A stretch of DNA of 58,327 nucleotides from JAWXUK01 sp044432725 (GTDB lineage Bacteria; Bacillota; Clostridia; Oscillospirales; Oscillospiraceae): the NCBI GenBank assembly GCA_044432725.1, contig JAWXUL010000015.1, forward strand, positions 1 to 58,327, in the 5' to 3' direction. Positions 26,206 to 35,008 of the stretch are shown here, one piece after another. A model generated the notes under the pieces. That model was not told where the DNA came from and ran no database searches. It saw only the letters and a program-made list of their open reading frames with translations. Position 1 is the stretch's first letter. Each line of letters opens with the position of its first letter. A program made the position numbers and the translations under genes.

Positions 26206-26217
26206 AAGGAGCTTTTT

Positions 26218-27819
26218 ATGACTCAAACTCTGATTTCGATCACCATTTTCGCCTATCTAGGAGTGGTCTTGTCCATCGGCTACTTCTTTTCCAAGCGAAA
26301 CCGTTCCGCCAACGAATTTTATTTGGGAGGGCGAAGCCTAGGTCCTTTTGTCACAGCCATGAGTGCAGAAGCTTCGGATATGTCCTCTTGGCTTCTCATG
26401 GGACTCCCTGGGGTGGCGTATGTCTCTGGCCTTGCTGATCCCTTTTGGACAGCCTTGGGGCTGGGGATTGGTACCTATTTAAACTGGAAAATCGTCGCCC
26501 TCCGTCTGCGTCGCTTTTCTCACACACTGAATGCCATAACCATTCCGGCTTTTTTCTCTCAGCGCTATGCTGACCACAAACATCAACTCAGTGGACTGTC
26601 TGCACTGATTATCATTGTTTTTTTCATCCCATACACTGCCTCGGCATTTGCAGCCTGTGGGAAATTATTTTCCACCATTTTTGACATTGACTATACCACA
26701 GCCATGCTCTTTTCTGCCTTGATTATCTTGGTTTATACTGTCTCTGGTGGGTTTATGGCTGTTTCCTTCACTGATATGATTCAAAGCATTGTGATGTCCT
26801 TTGCCCTCTTCTTTGTCTTGAGCTATGTTGTCACCACAGTGGGTGGTATGGGTAATATCTTCGATACCATCGCTTCTTATGATGGTTTTTTCTCTTTGTT
26901 CCAAAGCCACGAAACAGGTCCAGTGGTAGAAGAAATCATCGGCACAGGGAATCCTTATACCATGCTTTCTGTCATCTCTACCTTAGCTTGGGGCTTGGGG
27001 TACTTTGGAATGCCCCATATTCTCCTACGCTTTATGGCAATCGAAGATGAAAGAAAACTGCCCATTGCACGTCATGTGGCTGTGATTTGGGTTGTCATCT
27101 CCATGATTCTTGCCATTTTCATTGGGATTGCTGGTCGTGTCATGACCCATTTGGCTTATATGGACAATCTGGAAGATTCCGAAACCATCATCATCCAACT
27201 TGCTGGGCTTTTGGCAGAGTATAATGCCCAATATGCCATCATCGGGGGGCTGATTTTAGCGGGAATTCTAGCTGCCACCATGTCCACAGCAGATTCTCAA
27301 CTTTTGGTGGCTTCCTCCTCTGTATCACAAAATCTCATCTCGGAATATTGGGGCAAAAATCTCAGTGCAGAGATGGGCTTGCTTGTGGCAAGAATCTCTA
27401 TTGTGATTATTTCCATCATTGCCATGTTCCTAGCCGCTGACCCCAACAGCTCTGTCTTTGGGATTGTATCCTTCGCTTGGGCTGGTTTTGGTGCCAGTTT
27501 TGGCCCTGTTATGCTCTTATCTCTTTTCTGGCGACGTGGCAACAAAGAAGGTGCCATAGCTGGTATGCTTTGTGGTGGTGCAATGGTCTTTTTGTGGAAA
27601 TACCAAATCGCTCCTCTGGGAGGCGTCTTTGCCATATACGAACTGTTACCTGCCTTTTTAACAGGACTCCTTGCCATGGTCGTTGTCAGTTGTATGACCC
27701 CTCCCCCCAATCACGAAGTAGAACTGATTTTTGATGCTAGCATGATGCCTGTACCTCCTCCTCGCCACGAGAAAACACCTTGGTTTTCTTTATTGACAGA
27801 TAAAAAGAAAAAAGACTAA
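26218..27819 (+). CDS. putP: Sodium/proline symporter
   Basis: Sodium:solute symporter family protein that takes up proline with Na+. 533 residues with about 12-13 membrane segments. Family marks: ANEFYLGGRSLGPFVTAMS near the N-terminus, SAEASDMSSWLLMGLPG (Na+/proline site with DMSSW), LADPFWTALGLGIGTYLNW, VYTVSGGFMAVSFTDMIQS and GILAATMSTADSQLLVASS with the conserved Ser/Thr of the second sodium site. The hydrophilic C-terminus ends in KKKKD. The ATG at 26218 is only 12 bp after the ychF stop with AAGGAGC between, so both are probably one transcript; a bidirectional terminator follows. Confidence 0.94.
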   Translation: MTQTLISITIFAYLGVVLSIGYFFSKRNRSANEFYLGGRSLGPFVTAMSAEASDMSSWLLMGLPGVAYVSGLADPFWTALGLGIGTYLNWKIVALRLRRFSHTLNAITIPAFFSQRYADHKHQLSGLSALIIIVFFIPYTASAFAACGKLFSTIFDIDYTTAMLFSALIILVYTVSGGFMAVSFTDMIQSIVMSFALFFVLSYVVTTVGGMGNIFDTIASYDGFFSLFQSHETGPVVEEIIGTGNPYTMLSVISTLAWGLGYFGMPHILLRFMAIEDERKLPIARHVAVIWVVISMILAIFIGIAGRVMTHLAYMDNLEDSETIIIQLAGLLAEYNAQYAIIGGLILAGILAATMSTADSQLLVASSSVSQNLISEYWGKNLSAEMGLLVARISIVIISIIAMFLAADPNSSVFGIVSFAWAGFGASFGPVMLLSLFWRRGNKEGAIAGMLCGGAMVFLWKYQIAPLGGVFAIYELLPAFLTGLLAMVVVSCMTPPPNHEVELIFDASMMPVPPPRHEKTPWFSLLTDKKKKD

Positions 27820-27832
27820 GGCAACAAATGTT

Positions 27833-27874
27833 AAAAACCACCTGAATCCTCAAAAGGGATTTCAGGTGGTTTTT
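27833..27874. terminator. Bidirectional terminator between putP and the PHP phosphatase
   Basis: AAAAACCACCTGAA.../...TTTCAGGTGGTTTTT stem with T tracts on both strands; serves convergent genes. Confidence 0.93.
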
Positions 27875-27896
27875 ATCCTGTTTTTTCAAATTGTTA

Positions 27897-28718
27897 TTAT
27901 AAAATAGGGATTTCTTTTCGTTGTCTCTTCTCATAATAAACGTAAGAAGAAAAGCCCAAGGATTTCAATAAGGCAACTGCCTCCACAATCCCTGTACTCA
28001 TATCTTTCGTTTGATGGGCATCCGAACCGATGGTTACATATTTCCCACCAAGGTCTTGATACCATTTTAAAATGGGAATCCAGTCTGTCACTGTTTGACC
28101 TCGGGTGGTGTTTACTTCAAACACTTTGTCATTTTTAAGGAGATTTTCCAAGACAGCCCGAATTTCCTCTTCATAATTTTCTATTTTAATGAGAGAGTCA
28201 GGGGGCAGATAGCGGAAGGGATAGTTGATATGCCCAAAGCTGTCATAAAAAGTTTCCTGACTTTGACGCAGTAAAGCAGCAAAATACTCCTGAAAAAACT
28301 GAAGAAAAGCTTGGTGACTGGTCTCTCCTTGCAAAGCATAAAAAATTCCAATCCCTTGGGCAAAATCCGTTGACTTCACCGCATGAACAGAAGCCAAAAT
28401 AAAATCCAGTGGCAAACCATCAATGGCAGCCTGTACTAAATCAGGTCGGACATATCCCTCCCCAATCTCCACCCCAAAAAAGAGAGAGAAATCTTGGGTC
28501 TCTTGGTATTTTTCCTTTAAACCCCACAGGTGAGATTGCCATAAAGAGAGAGGTGGCTTTAATTTTGGATTTTCTTCGTCTACCAAATCCCAGTGGTCTG
28601 TGGGACAAAGAAACTGAACCCCTCTTTTTTGTGCTGCTAAAATTTGTGCTTCCATTGGCGCTGTACTATCTGGACTAAAATCTGTATGAAAGTGAAAGTC
28701 TGCATATTGTTGCTTCAT
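27897..28718 (-). CDS. PHP-domain histidinol-phosphatase-like phosphoesterase
   Basis: 273 residues of the PHP fold, a trinuclear-metal phosphoesterase. Metal-binding motifs: DFHFHTDFSPDS (7-18), TDHWD, GVEIGEGY, ASVHAVKS and IGSDAHQTKDM. It resembles HisJ, which dephosphorylates L-histidinol phosphate in histidine synthesis, but no other his genes are nearby, so the substrate could be different. ATG at 28718 has AAGGAGAAGG upstream. Single gene between the putP terminator and the divergent chemoreceptor promoter. Confidence 0.85.
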   Translation of the reverse strand: MKQQYADFHFHTDFSPDSTAPMEAQILAAQKRGVQFLCPTDHWDLVDEENPKLKPPLSLWQSHLWGLKEKYQETQDFSLFFGVEIGEGYVRPDLVQAAIDGLPLDFILASVHAVKSTDFAQGIGIFYALQGETSHQAFLQFFQEYFAALLRQSQETFYDSFGHINYPFRYLPPDSLIKIENYEEEIRAVLENLLKNDKVFEVNTTRGQTVTDWIPILKWYQDLGGKYVTIGSDAHQTKDMSTGIVEAVALLKSLGFSSYVYYEKRQRKEIPIL

Positions 28719-28825
28719 TGTCCTTCTCCTTTTGCCTTGTCATTCTGTTATCATTCTTGAATAGTATAACAGATTTTGCCACAAAAAGCAAATCCAAAAA
28801 AAATATATTTTTTTACAAAAAAGTC

Positions 28826-28854
28826 TTTACAATTCAAAAAAAACAGTTTATAAT
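28826..28854 (+). promoter_or_regulatory. Promoter of the chemoreceptor gene
   Basis: TTTACA (28826-28831), 17-bp spacer, TATAAT (28849-28854). It implies a leader of about 130-175 nt; the leader has two copies of TGTGCCA 30 nt apart but no riboswitch I recognise. The rest of the region 28719-28825 is AT-rich without features. Confidence 0.8.
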
Positions 28855-29034
28855 AGTAATAATGTTTCATTGTGACATATTATATACATTTTCTTGTGCC
28901 AGAAAATACGTTTTAATGTGCCACGAAAAGGGCTCACTCTCTTATGCAACAAACAAAGAGATTTTTCCCCTACACTGGGCTCTTTACAAATGAAAATAGC
29001 ACAATTTGGATTTCCAAAAGAAAGTTGGTTACTT

Positions 29035-30723
29035 ATGAATCACAAACTTACAGGCATTCGCAAAGCAGTTCTCATCCGTTTTTCAATCATTTTTGTTTTA
29101 CTTTTGGTTTTGATGATTTCTTCTGTGAATAACATCAATTCTGTCCGTAGCACAAAAAACGAAACCGAACGTATCAATCTGCAAATAGATGGATTGAACA
29201 AATCCTTGGCAGCACACCAAGAATGGGTAAAAAATCTGTTAGAATCCTTTACTGTGGGCACTGTCTTCACAGGTTCTAATGACCCAACCAGCTGTACCCT
29301 TGGGCAATTTTTGTATGGGGATTTAGTCAATGAATATTACGCTGATTTTATGTCAGTGGTAGAACCTGCCCATAATCGTATCCATGAAAATGGTGTGATT
29401 ATTGTCGCTTTGGGCATGGCAGGACAACACGAAGCCGCTGATATTTTCATGAACGAGATTGAAGCAGATCTCTTGCTCATTGTGGAACAAATCGCAATTC
29501 GTGAAGCAGCACTCCAAGAATATTTGGTAGAACTTGACGACTTACTAGAAAAAGAAATCAACGTTGCCATGATTACAAATCTAGTTTGCGCTTTCTCTGT
29601 TGTTTTCATTTGTATTACCACAATTTTCTATATCAAAAATAAAATCGCTGTCCCTCTCCATTTGATTTCACAAGAAACAATCAAGCTTTCTACTGGTGAT
29701 TTAGCCTTGACTTTCGACAAAAACACCTCTGTAACAGAAATCTATCACCTGACCACTGCCTTGGACACCTCTGTGAAAGAGCTCTCTCGCATGATCAAAG
29801 AAATTGATGATAACGTGAACGAGTTGGGGAAAAAGAACTATACTGTCTACCCTTCTATGACATTCCCTGGAGAATTCAAAAGCATCGAGCACTCTTTGGG
29901 CGAATTGATTACAGGTGTTCGTAGTACCTTCTCTGAAATCAATCTCACCTCCAATCAAGTGGAAACAGCTTCCGAGCAATTTACCGTGGGTTCTCAGCTT
30001 CTGGCAGATGGCTCCACAGAACAAGCTGCCTCTGTAGATGAGTTGACCACCACCATGACCCTCATGACCGAAGCCATGCACGAAAGCGTGGAGAACGCAA
30101 GAACTGCCAATGATTTAGGCAAAAGTGCAGCAGAAACCGTAAACCAAAGTACAGGTGAAATGAACGAATTGATGGCAGCCATGTCCGATATCGAAGATTC
30201 CACTGCTGCTGTCCATAACATTGTGAAAACCATCAATGATATCTCCTCTCAAACCAATATTCTTGCATTAAATGCCGCTGTAGAAGCTGCCAGAGCAGGG
30301 GAATCTGGTAAAGGCTTTGCTGTGGTGGCTGACGAGGTGAGAAACCTTGCCCAAAAATCTGCTACTGCTGTGAAAGAAACCTCTCACCTTATTGAACACT
30401 GCTTGGAAGTGGTGGCAACTGGTGCAAAACTAGCCAGTCACACAAACGAAAGCTTTGGCACCATGCGTGAAAACGTGTCTGAAGTCATTGAGCTGATTAC
30501 CAAAATCGCTTCTAGTTTGGAAGAGCAAAACGGAAGTTTGGACACCATCGCCATGGGTATGGATCAAATTTCTGCTGTGGTACAAAGCAATACTGCGACC
30601 TCGGAAGAAACTGCTTCTACCTCGGAACAACTGAATGCACAGGTGAAAAACCTGAATAGTTTGGTGAGTGAATTCAAACTAACTGAAAATGAGCATAGAA
30701 TGGGTCTCCACAGAGAAGTATAA
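29035..30723 (+). CDS. Methyl-accepting chemotaxis protein with CZB-like extracytoplasmic sensor
   Basis: Transmembrane chemoreceptor. With the ATG at 29035 it has 562 residues; ATG 28990 is an alternative, as neither has a good ribosome binding site, but 29035 gives the usual short basic start before the membrane. Membrane helices about 11-31 and 176-200. Between them is a helical domain with HQEW (His61), SCTLGQF (Cys87) and PAHNRIHENG (His113, His117), the order and spacing expected of the chemoreceptor zinc-binding (CZB) fold. HAMP follows, then the signalling domain with the hairpin tip EAARAGESGKGFAVVADEVRNLA. No C-terminal pentapeptide tether is evident. Followed by a strong terminator; monocistronic. 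Confidence 0.9.
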   Translation: MNHKLTGIRKAVLIRFSIIFVLLLVLMISSVNNINSVRSTKNETERINLQIDGLNKSLAAHQEWVKNLLESFTVGTVFTGSNDPTSCTLGQFLYGDLVNEYYADFMSVVEPAHNRIHENGVIIVALGMAGQHEAADIFMNEIEADLLLIVEQIAIREAALQEYLVELDDLLEKEINVAMITNLVCAFSVVFICITTIFYIKNKIAVPLHLISQETIKLSTGDLALTFDKNTSVTEIYHLTTALDTSVKELSRMIKEIDDNVNELGKKNYTVYPSMTFPGEFKSIEHSLGELITGVRSTFSEINLTSNQVETASEQFTVGSQLLADGSTEQAASVDELTTTMTLMTEAMHESVENARTANDLGKSAAETVNQSTGEMNELMAAMSDIEDSTAAVHNIVKTINDISSQTNILALNAAVEAARAGESGKGFAVVADEVRNLAQKSATAVKETSHLIEHCLEVVATGAKLASHTNESFGTMRENVSEVIELITKIASSLEEQNGSLDTIAMGMDQISAVVQSNTATSEETASTSEQLNAQVKNLNSLVSEFKLTENEHRMGLHREV

Positions 30724-30740
30724 TAATTTCTCTCTCAAAT

Positions 30741-30781
30741 AAAAGTTTCCCCTTGTAAATTCTACAAGGGGAAACTTTTTT
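30741..30781 (+). terminator. Terminator of the chemoreceptor gene
   Basis: AAAAGTTTCCCCTTGTA/TACAAGGGGAAACTTTT stem followed by T residues. Confidence 0.94.
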
Positions 30782-30793
30782 CTACTGTTATTC

Positions 30794-30836
30794 AAAAAAG
30801 TAACCAGACAACCCATAAAGTGGGTCATCTGGTTAC
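30794..30836 (-). terminator. Terminator of ptsI
   Basis: GTAACCAGA (30800-30808) with TCTGGTTAC (30828-30836) and inner ACCCA/TGGGT; on the minus strand six T residues follow at 30799-30794. Confidence 0.92.
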
Positions 30837-30860
30837 AATACTTTACCTTCTCAAAGGTTC

Positions 30861-32639
30861 TTATCTTGTGGCTACCTGTTCTACCTTTTCTCTGAAAAGT
30901 CGGATTCTTTCTTCCTTATCTAAAATGGCTTCATTCAGATACGCTTCTATCTCGCTAGAGGTGCGTAGCTTCATCACAATCTCTGTGATTGCCTTTGCTT
31001 CTTCTGGTGTCCAAAATGATAATTCACGTCTAAGTGACAATATTTCTGAAGGAGAGACAGAGAAATTCACATTCCCAAATCCTAAGAGCAGTGGCACCAT
31101 TCTTGGATCTGCCACCACCTCTCCACAAAGAGTAATGGGAACTTTTTTTTCATTGCAACAAGAGATGACATTTTTCAAAGTACGAAGAACACTTAGATTA
31201 AAGGGGTTATAGTGTTCTGCCACTCTCAAATTGCCCCGATCTGCCACTGTGAGGTATTGGGTCAAATCGTTGGTTCCAATGGAGATGTAATCCACATAAT
31301 CACAAATCAAATCCACCAAAACTGCTGCAGAAGGGGTTTCGATCACCACACCCAATGGCACATCATCTGCCACAGGAACGCCCTCTTCTTTTAATTTCCC
31401 ACGGCAATCTCGTACAAACTCTGCCACTGCTTGCAATTCATCCATCTCAATCACAAAGGGCAAGAGTAAGGTAATATTAGGACAAACTGCACTGGCACGT
31501 AAAATGGCTCGAATTTGTGTTTGGAAAATATCAAGACGACTGAGACACAGTCGAAGAGCTCGCTGTCCCAGAAAGGGATTTTCCTCTGGCTCCAGAGGAA
31601 TACAAGGCGCCACCTTGTCCCCACCAATGTCCAAAGTACGAATGGAAACAGGCTTGGGCGCCATCATCTTCCCCATGCGACTGTATACTCGGAATTGTTG
31701 TTCTTCTGTGGGTAAGTGTTGAGAATCCATGAAAAGATATTCTGTTCGGAACAGCCCCACACCATCAGCCCCTAAGTCTAATGCTGTATAAATCTGTCCA
31801 AAATCACCAATATTAGCAAGGAGGGAGAGTTTTTCCCCCTTTGCCGTTTGCGTTCCCAAACGACGAAAACTTTCCAATTCCCCACGTTCTTTGTTAAAAT
31901 GCTTGCTTTTCTCATGATATTTCTCTAGCACAGTGGGCTGTGGATTGCGAATGGCACGTCCTGCGCTCCCATCTACCACAAAAAGATCCCCTTGTGCCAC
32001 ATGATCGAAAAGACAATCCACGGAAAAAATGGCGGGAATCCCTGTGGCTCTGGCTAAAATCGCACAGTGGCTGGTGAGACCACCCTTTTCACATAAAATG
32101 CCTGCTATTTTTTCTTCACTTACCATACTCATAAGAGAGGGAGTCAACTCAGTCACGCACAAAACCACAGCTTTTTCCTTTGGGAAAGAAATATTTTGTT
32201 GCTGACCCTGTAAAATTTCTATTATGGTATCTCGCATATCCAACAAATCTTCCCCACGTTGTGACATCAACTCATCTTCCATGGTTCGAAAGTAGGAAAG
32301 GTATTTTTCAAAAACAGAAAATACAGCTTCCTCTGCTGTGTTATTTTGCCGAATTTCTTCATGAAGCTCTTCTACAAACTCTAAATCCCGTGCCATGAAA
32401 ATTTGTCCACCTAGGATTAAAGCATCCTCTTGTCCCAAAAGGTCTCTTATTTTTTGAAACATTCCGTAAGTTTGATTGCAGAAGATGTCGATTCCCTTTG
32501 CCAATCGCTTCACTTCTTCCTGAAAAGTGCTGAACTTGCTTTGGGAAATCTCCAATTTCATGCTATTTATCACATGGATTTCGCCGATGCCAACACCAGT
32601 GGAAACACTGATGCCCTCTAAAATTTCTCCTATTCTCAT
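30861..32639 (-). CDS. ptsI: Phosphoenolpyruvate-protein phosphotransferase (PTS enzyme I)
   Basis: First enzyme of the sugar phosphotransferase system; moves phosphate from PEP to HPr in the cytoplasm. 592 residues, slightly longer than the usual 570. N-terminal domain to about residue 145, then the swivelling phosphohistidine domain with GGLTSHCAILARATGIPA (active His), then the PEP-binding barrel with DIGGDKVAP, GVGLFRTEYLFMD, LRLCLSRLDIFQTQ(I)RAILRA and the C-terminal ISIGTNDLTQY, NPFNLSVL and LCGEVVADP. ATG 32639 follows AAAGGAGAG. No ptsH or sugar-specific component lies in the window. It is a single gene, divergent from the TRAP permease across a palindrome. Confidence 0.96.
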   Translation of the reverse strand: MRIGEILEGISVSTGVGIGEIHVINSMKLEISQSKFSTFQEEVKRLAKGIDIFCNQTYGMFQKIRDLLGQEDALILGGQIFMARDLEFVEELHEEIRQNNTAEEAVFSVFEKYLSYFRTMEDELMSQRGEDLLDMRDTIIEILQGQQQNISFPKEKAVVLCVTELTPSLMSMVSEEKIAGILCEKGGLTSHCAILARATGIPAIFSVDCLFDHVAQGDLFVVDGSAGRAIRNPQPTVLEKYHEKSKHFNKERGELESFRRLGTQTAKGEKLSLLANIGDFGQIYTALDLGADGVGLFRTEYLFMDSQHLPTEEQQFRVYSRMGKMMAPKPVSIRTLDIGGDKVAPCIPLEPEENPFLGQRALRLCLSRLDIFQTQIRAILRASAVCPNITLLLPFVIEMDELQAVAEFVRDCRGKLKEEGVPVADDVPLGVVIETPSAAVLVDLICDYVDYISIGTNDLTQYLTVADRGNLRVAEHYNPFNLSVLRTLKNVISCCNEKKVPITLCGEVVADPRMVPLLLGFGNVNFSVSPSEILSLRRELSFWTPEEAKAITEIVMKLRTSSEIEAYLNEAILDKEERIRLFREKVEQVATR

Positions 32640-32727
32640 GGCAACTCTCCTTTCATATGTGCGAGAATATGCGTAAAATCACCTATTTTTCTTTCATATA
32701 CCAAGAGTACATGATATTATTATTTAA

Positions 32728-32752
32728 TACAAATTATAGCATATAATTTGTA
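32728..32752. promoter_or_regulatory. Perfect palindrome between ptsI and the TRAP permease, likely operator
   Basis: TACAAATTATA, 3-bp centre GCA, TATAATTTGTA: 11-bp perfect arms. On the ptsI side it overlaps a possible -10 (TATATG on the minus strand, 18 bp from TTGTCA at 32769-32764). The size and symmetry fit binding of a dimeric regulator; a role as such is inference. Confidence 0.55.
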
Positions 32753-32847
32753 CTTTTACTATCTGACAAATAAGAGTTTTTTCCTCCTAAAAAAAACTTA
32801 TTTTTGACAAATTTAACAAAATGCAACAAGGAGCCTTTCGAAAGGAT

Positions 32848-32876
32848 TTGACAAAAAACACCACTTATGCTATGAT
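32848..32876 (+). promoter_or_regulatory. Promoter of the TRAP permease gene
   Basis: TTGACA (32848-32853), 17-bp spacer, TATGAT (32871-32876), 29 bp before the start codon. Just upstream is GAGCCTTTCGAAAGGATT with a CCTTTCGAAAGG palindrome. Confidence 0.88.
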
Positions 32877-32905
32877 GAAGAAAAGAATGGAGAGGAGGAG
32901 CAACG

Positions 32906-34846
32906 ATGTGGAAATGGCTAAAAGAAAAATTTCTTGCTCACATACAATTTTCTCCTGAGTTTCACCATGATGACTTGAGATATAGCTATAATTCTCAAAC
33001 ATTTCGTCGAAATTTTTCAGGAATTCCCCAAAAACTAATTTCTTTTCTGCTCCTATTATTTGTGTTTTTCATGATTTATCTCAACACAGTCTCTACCCTG
33101 TCCCCCATGAAAGCACATTGTTACTTTCTTTCCTATGTCATCTTACTGATTTTTATGCTTTACCCTTTGAAAAAGGGAACCAGTAAACGGGAAAATTATA
33201 TCCCTTTATATGATGTCATTTTGGCTTTTTCTGGAATTATCTGTCTGCACCAATATGTTTCAGACTTAGAATCTCTGAACTATCAAAGTAGTCTGTTAAA
33301 TTTACAATGGGACACCCAATCACTTTATGCTTTCATTGGCATTTTAGTACTGGCAGAAGCTTGTCGTCGGGTGGTGGGACCCTCTACCCTTTGGTGTGTC
33401 TCTCTCCTTTTTCTTTATACCTTGACCATTGATCGCCCCATGACAAGGATTTTTTATGATCTTTTCCAAAGTGATATTGGCATTTTAGGTGCACCAGCAA
33501 AAGTGTGCGCCTCTTATGTGGTGATGTTCATCATTTTTGGCTCTTTTTTAGAGTGCATAGGTCTGCCACAATATCTTATCTCTTGGGCAAAAGCCATTGC
33601 CGGTGCCACAGTGGGTGGTCCTGGGAAAGTTGCTGTCATTTCCTCTGCTTTTTGTGGCATGGTTTCTGGTAGTTCTGTGGGCAATACTGTCACCACAGGG
33701 AAAACCCTTGTGCCTTTGATGTTACAATATCGCTATCCCCGCTCCTTTGCCGGTGGCGTCGTGGCTGCAGCTTCGGTGGGAGGACAACTGATGCCCCCCA
33801 TTATGGGTTCTGCCGCATTTCTCATCGTAGAATTTTACGACATCCCCTATGGGGTCTTGGTTGCAAGAGCCATGGTGCCAGCTTTTTTATATTTCTTAGG
33901 CGTATACTTTATGGTACATTTCAAAGCAAAAAAACTAGAGCTTCGTGGCTTGCCGAAAAAAAATCTCCCCACCATCCAAGAGCTTTTACCAAAACTCTAT
34001 CTCACCATTCCACTGATTTTATTGATGTATCTCTTAGTCGTGAACTTCCCTGTGGCAGATGCAACCATTTATGCCAGCTTACTTTGTCTCCTCCTTGGAT
34101 TATTGGACAAAGAAGACCCTCTGACCTTTGCCAAAGTGCTAAAAGCCTTGGAATCCTCTAGCCGTTCCATTCTGCCTGTGGCTGCTGCCTGTGGTATGGC
34201 AGGTGTCATCTCTGGGATAGTGGTCACCACTGGCTTGGGACAGTATCTCATCTCTGCTGTGATTTCTGTTTCCCATGGGGAACTTTTTGTAGCACTGCTG
34301 ATGACTATGCTGTTCTCTCTTTTACTAGGTACGATGATTCCCACAATCGTCAATTATGTCATTATGGCGACCATAGGAGTCCCCATTTTAGTCATTGGTA
34401 TGGGGGTAGACGTGGTGGTTGCCAATATCTTTGTTTTTTATTTCGCCATTGTCTCTGACATTACACCCCCTGTCTCCATGGCTTCTTACGCTGCTGCTGC
34501 CATGGCAAAAGGAGAATATCTGAAAACAGCCCTCGCTGCAAGCTATCTCTCTCTGGCTGCATATTTGATTCCTTTTCTCTTTGTCTTATACCCTGCCTTG
34601 CTTCTCATCAATACCAGTATATTTGAAATCGTTTTATTACTTTTCACAGCCTCTGCTGGTATGTTTGCTATCGCTGCAGGGACAATGGGCTATCTCTTCA
34701 CCCACCTGTCCACAGGTCTTCGCCTGACTGCTGTGCTGTCTGGCTTGCTGATGATTTATCCTGAAACTTACACTGATATCATGGGGCTTGTGGGCATCAG
34801 CCTTTTGGTGTTTCAACAAAAAACTGCCCTACGGAATATTGGATAA
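32906..34846 (+). CDS. TRAP transporter fused permease (small and large subunits in one chain)
   Basis: 646-residue membrane protein of the TRAP type with about 17-19 hydrophobic segments: an N-terminal 4-helix small-subunit part and a long large-subunit part. Marks of the large subunit: CGMVSGSSVGNTVTTG, GGVVAAASVGGQLMPPIMGSAAF, SDITPPVSMASYAAAAMAKG. These fused permeases usually work with a TAXI-type extracytoplasmic receptor and use a sodium gradient to import organic acids; no receptor gene is next to it. Start ATG 32906 with GGAGGAG 6 nt upstream. Single gene between a strong promoter and a terminator, and its 3' end carries the hairpin element copy 2. Substrate cannot be told. Confidence 0.92.
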   Translation: MWKWLKEKFLAHIQFSPEFHHDDLRYSYNSQTFRRNFSGIPQKLISFLLLLFVFFMIYLNTVSTLSPMKAHCYFLSYVILLIFMLYPLKKGTSKRENYIPLYDVILAFSGIICLHQYVSDLESLNYQSSLLNLQWDTQSLYAFIGILVLAEACRRVVGPSTLWCVSLLFLYTLTIDRPMTRIFYDLFQSDIGILGAPAKVCASYVVMFIIFGSFLECIGLPQYLISWAKAIAGATVGGPGKVAVISSAFCGMVSGSSVGNTVTTGKTLVPLMLQYRYPRSFAGGVVAAASVGGQLMPPIMGSAAFLIVEFYDIPYGVLVARAMVPAFLYFLGVYFMVHFKAKKLELRGLPKKNLPTIQELLPKLYLTIPLILLMYLLVVNFPVADATIYASLLCLLLGLLDKEDPLTFAKVLKALESSSRSILPVAAACGMAGVISGIVVTTGLGQYLISAVISVSHGELFVALLMTMLFSLLLGTMIPTIVNYVIMATIGVPILVIGMGVDVVVANIFVFYFAIVSDITPPVSMASYAAAAMAKGEYLKTALAASYLSLAAYLIPFLFVLYPALLLINTSIFEIVLLLFTASAGMFAIAAGTMGYLFTHLSTGLRLTAVLSGLLMIYPETYTDIMGLVGISLLVFQQKTALRNIG

Positions 34847-34850
34847 GTCA

Positions 34851-34919
34851 ATATAGCAACTTGAAAAAAGATTAAGCCACAAGGCTTAATCTTTTTGATT
34901 GAAAGCTTTCCTTTCAATC
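34851..34919 (+). repeat. Hairpin-string element, shorter copy 2
   Basis: Starts with ATATAGCAACTTGAA five bases after the permease stop codon. Hairpin 34865-34896 (14-bp arms around ACAA) and hairpin 34897-34919 (9-bp arms around CTTTC) correspond to the last two hairpins of the copy at 12189-12404. The first differs from its counterpart by one base in each arm (A-T for T-A), keeping perfect pairing. The other terminal repeat is not seen, so this copy is partial. Both copies lie in the same orientation relative to the gene they follow. Confidence 0.75.
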
Positions 34920-34971
34920 TCCTTTTCAAATTTCCAAAAGAGATGTCGCCCTAATCAGATTAACACAATGC

Positions 34972-35005
34972 AAAAGGAGCTATGCCTTATGGCACAGCTC
35001 CTTTT
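34972..35005. terminator. Bidirectional terminator between TRAP permease and gpmI
   Basis: AAAAGGAGCTATGCC/GGCACAGCTCCTTTT stem (one mismatch), TTAT loop, T tracts on both strands, better on the plus side. Confidence 0.88.
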
Positions 35006-35008
35006 TTA

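Noticed and set aside
28944..29132. Possible leader peptide ahead of the chemoreceptor
   Set aside because: Although AAAAGGG precedes its ATG, the frame overlaps the receptor start in another phase and shows no known pattern.
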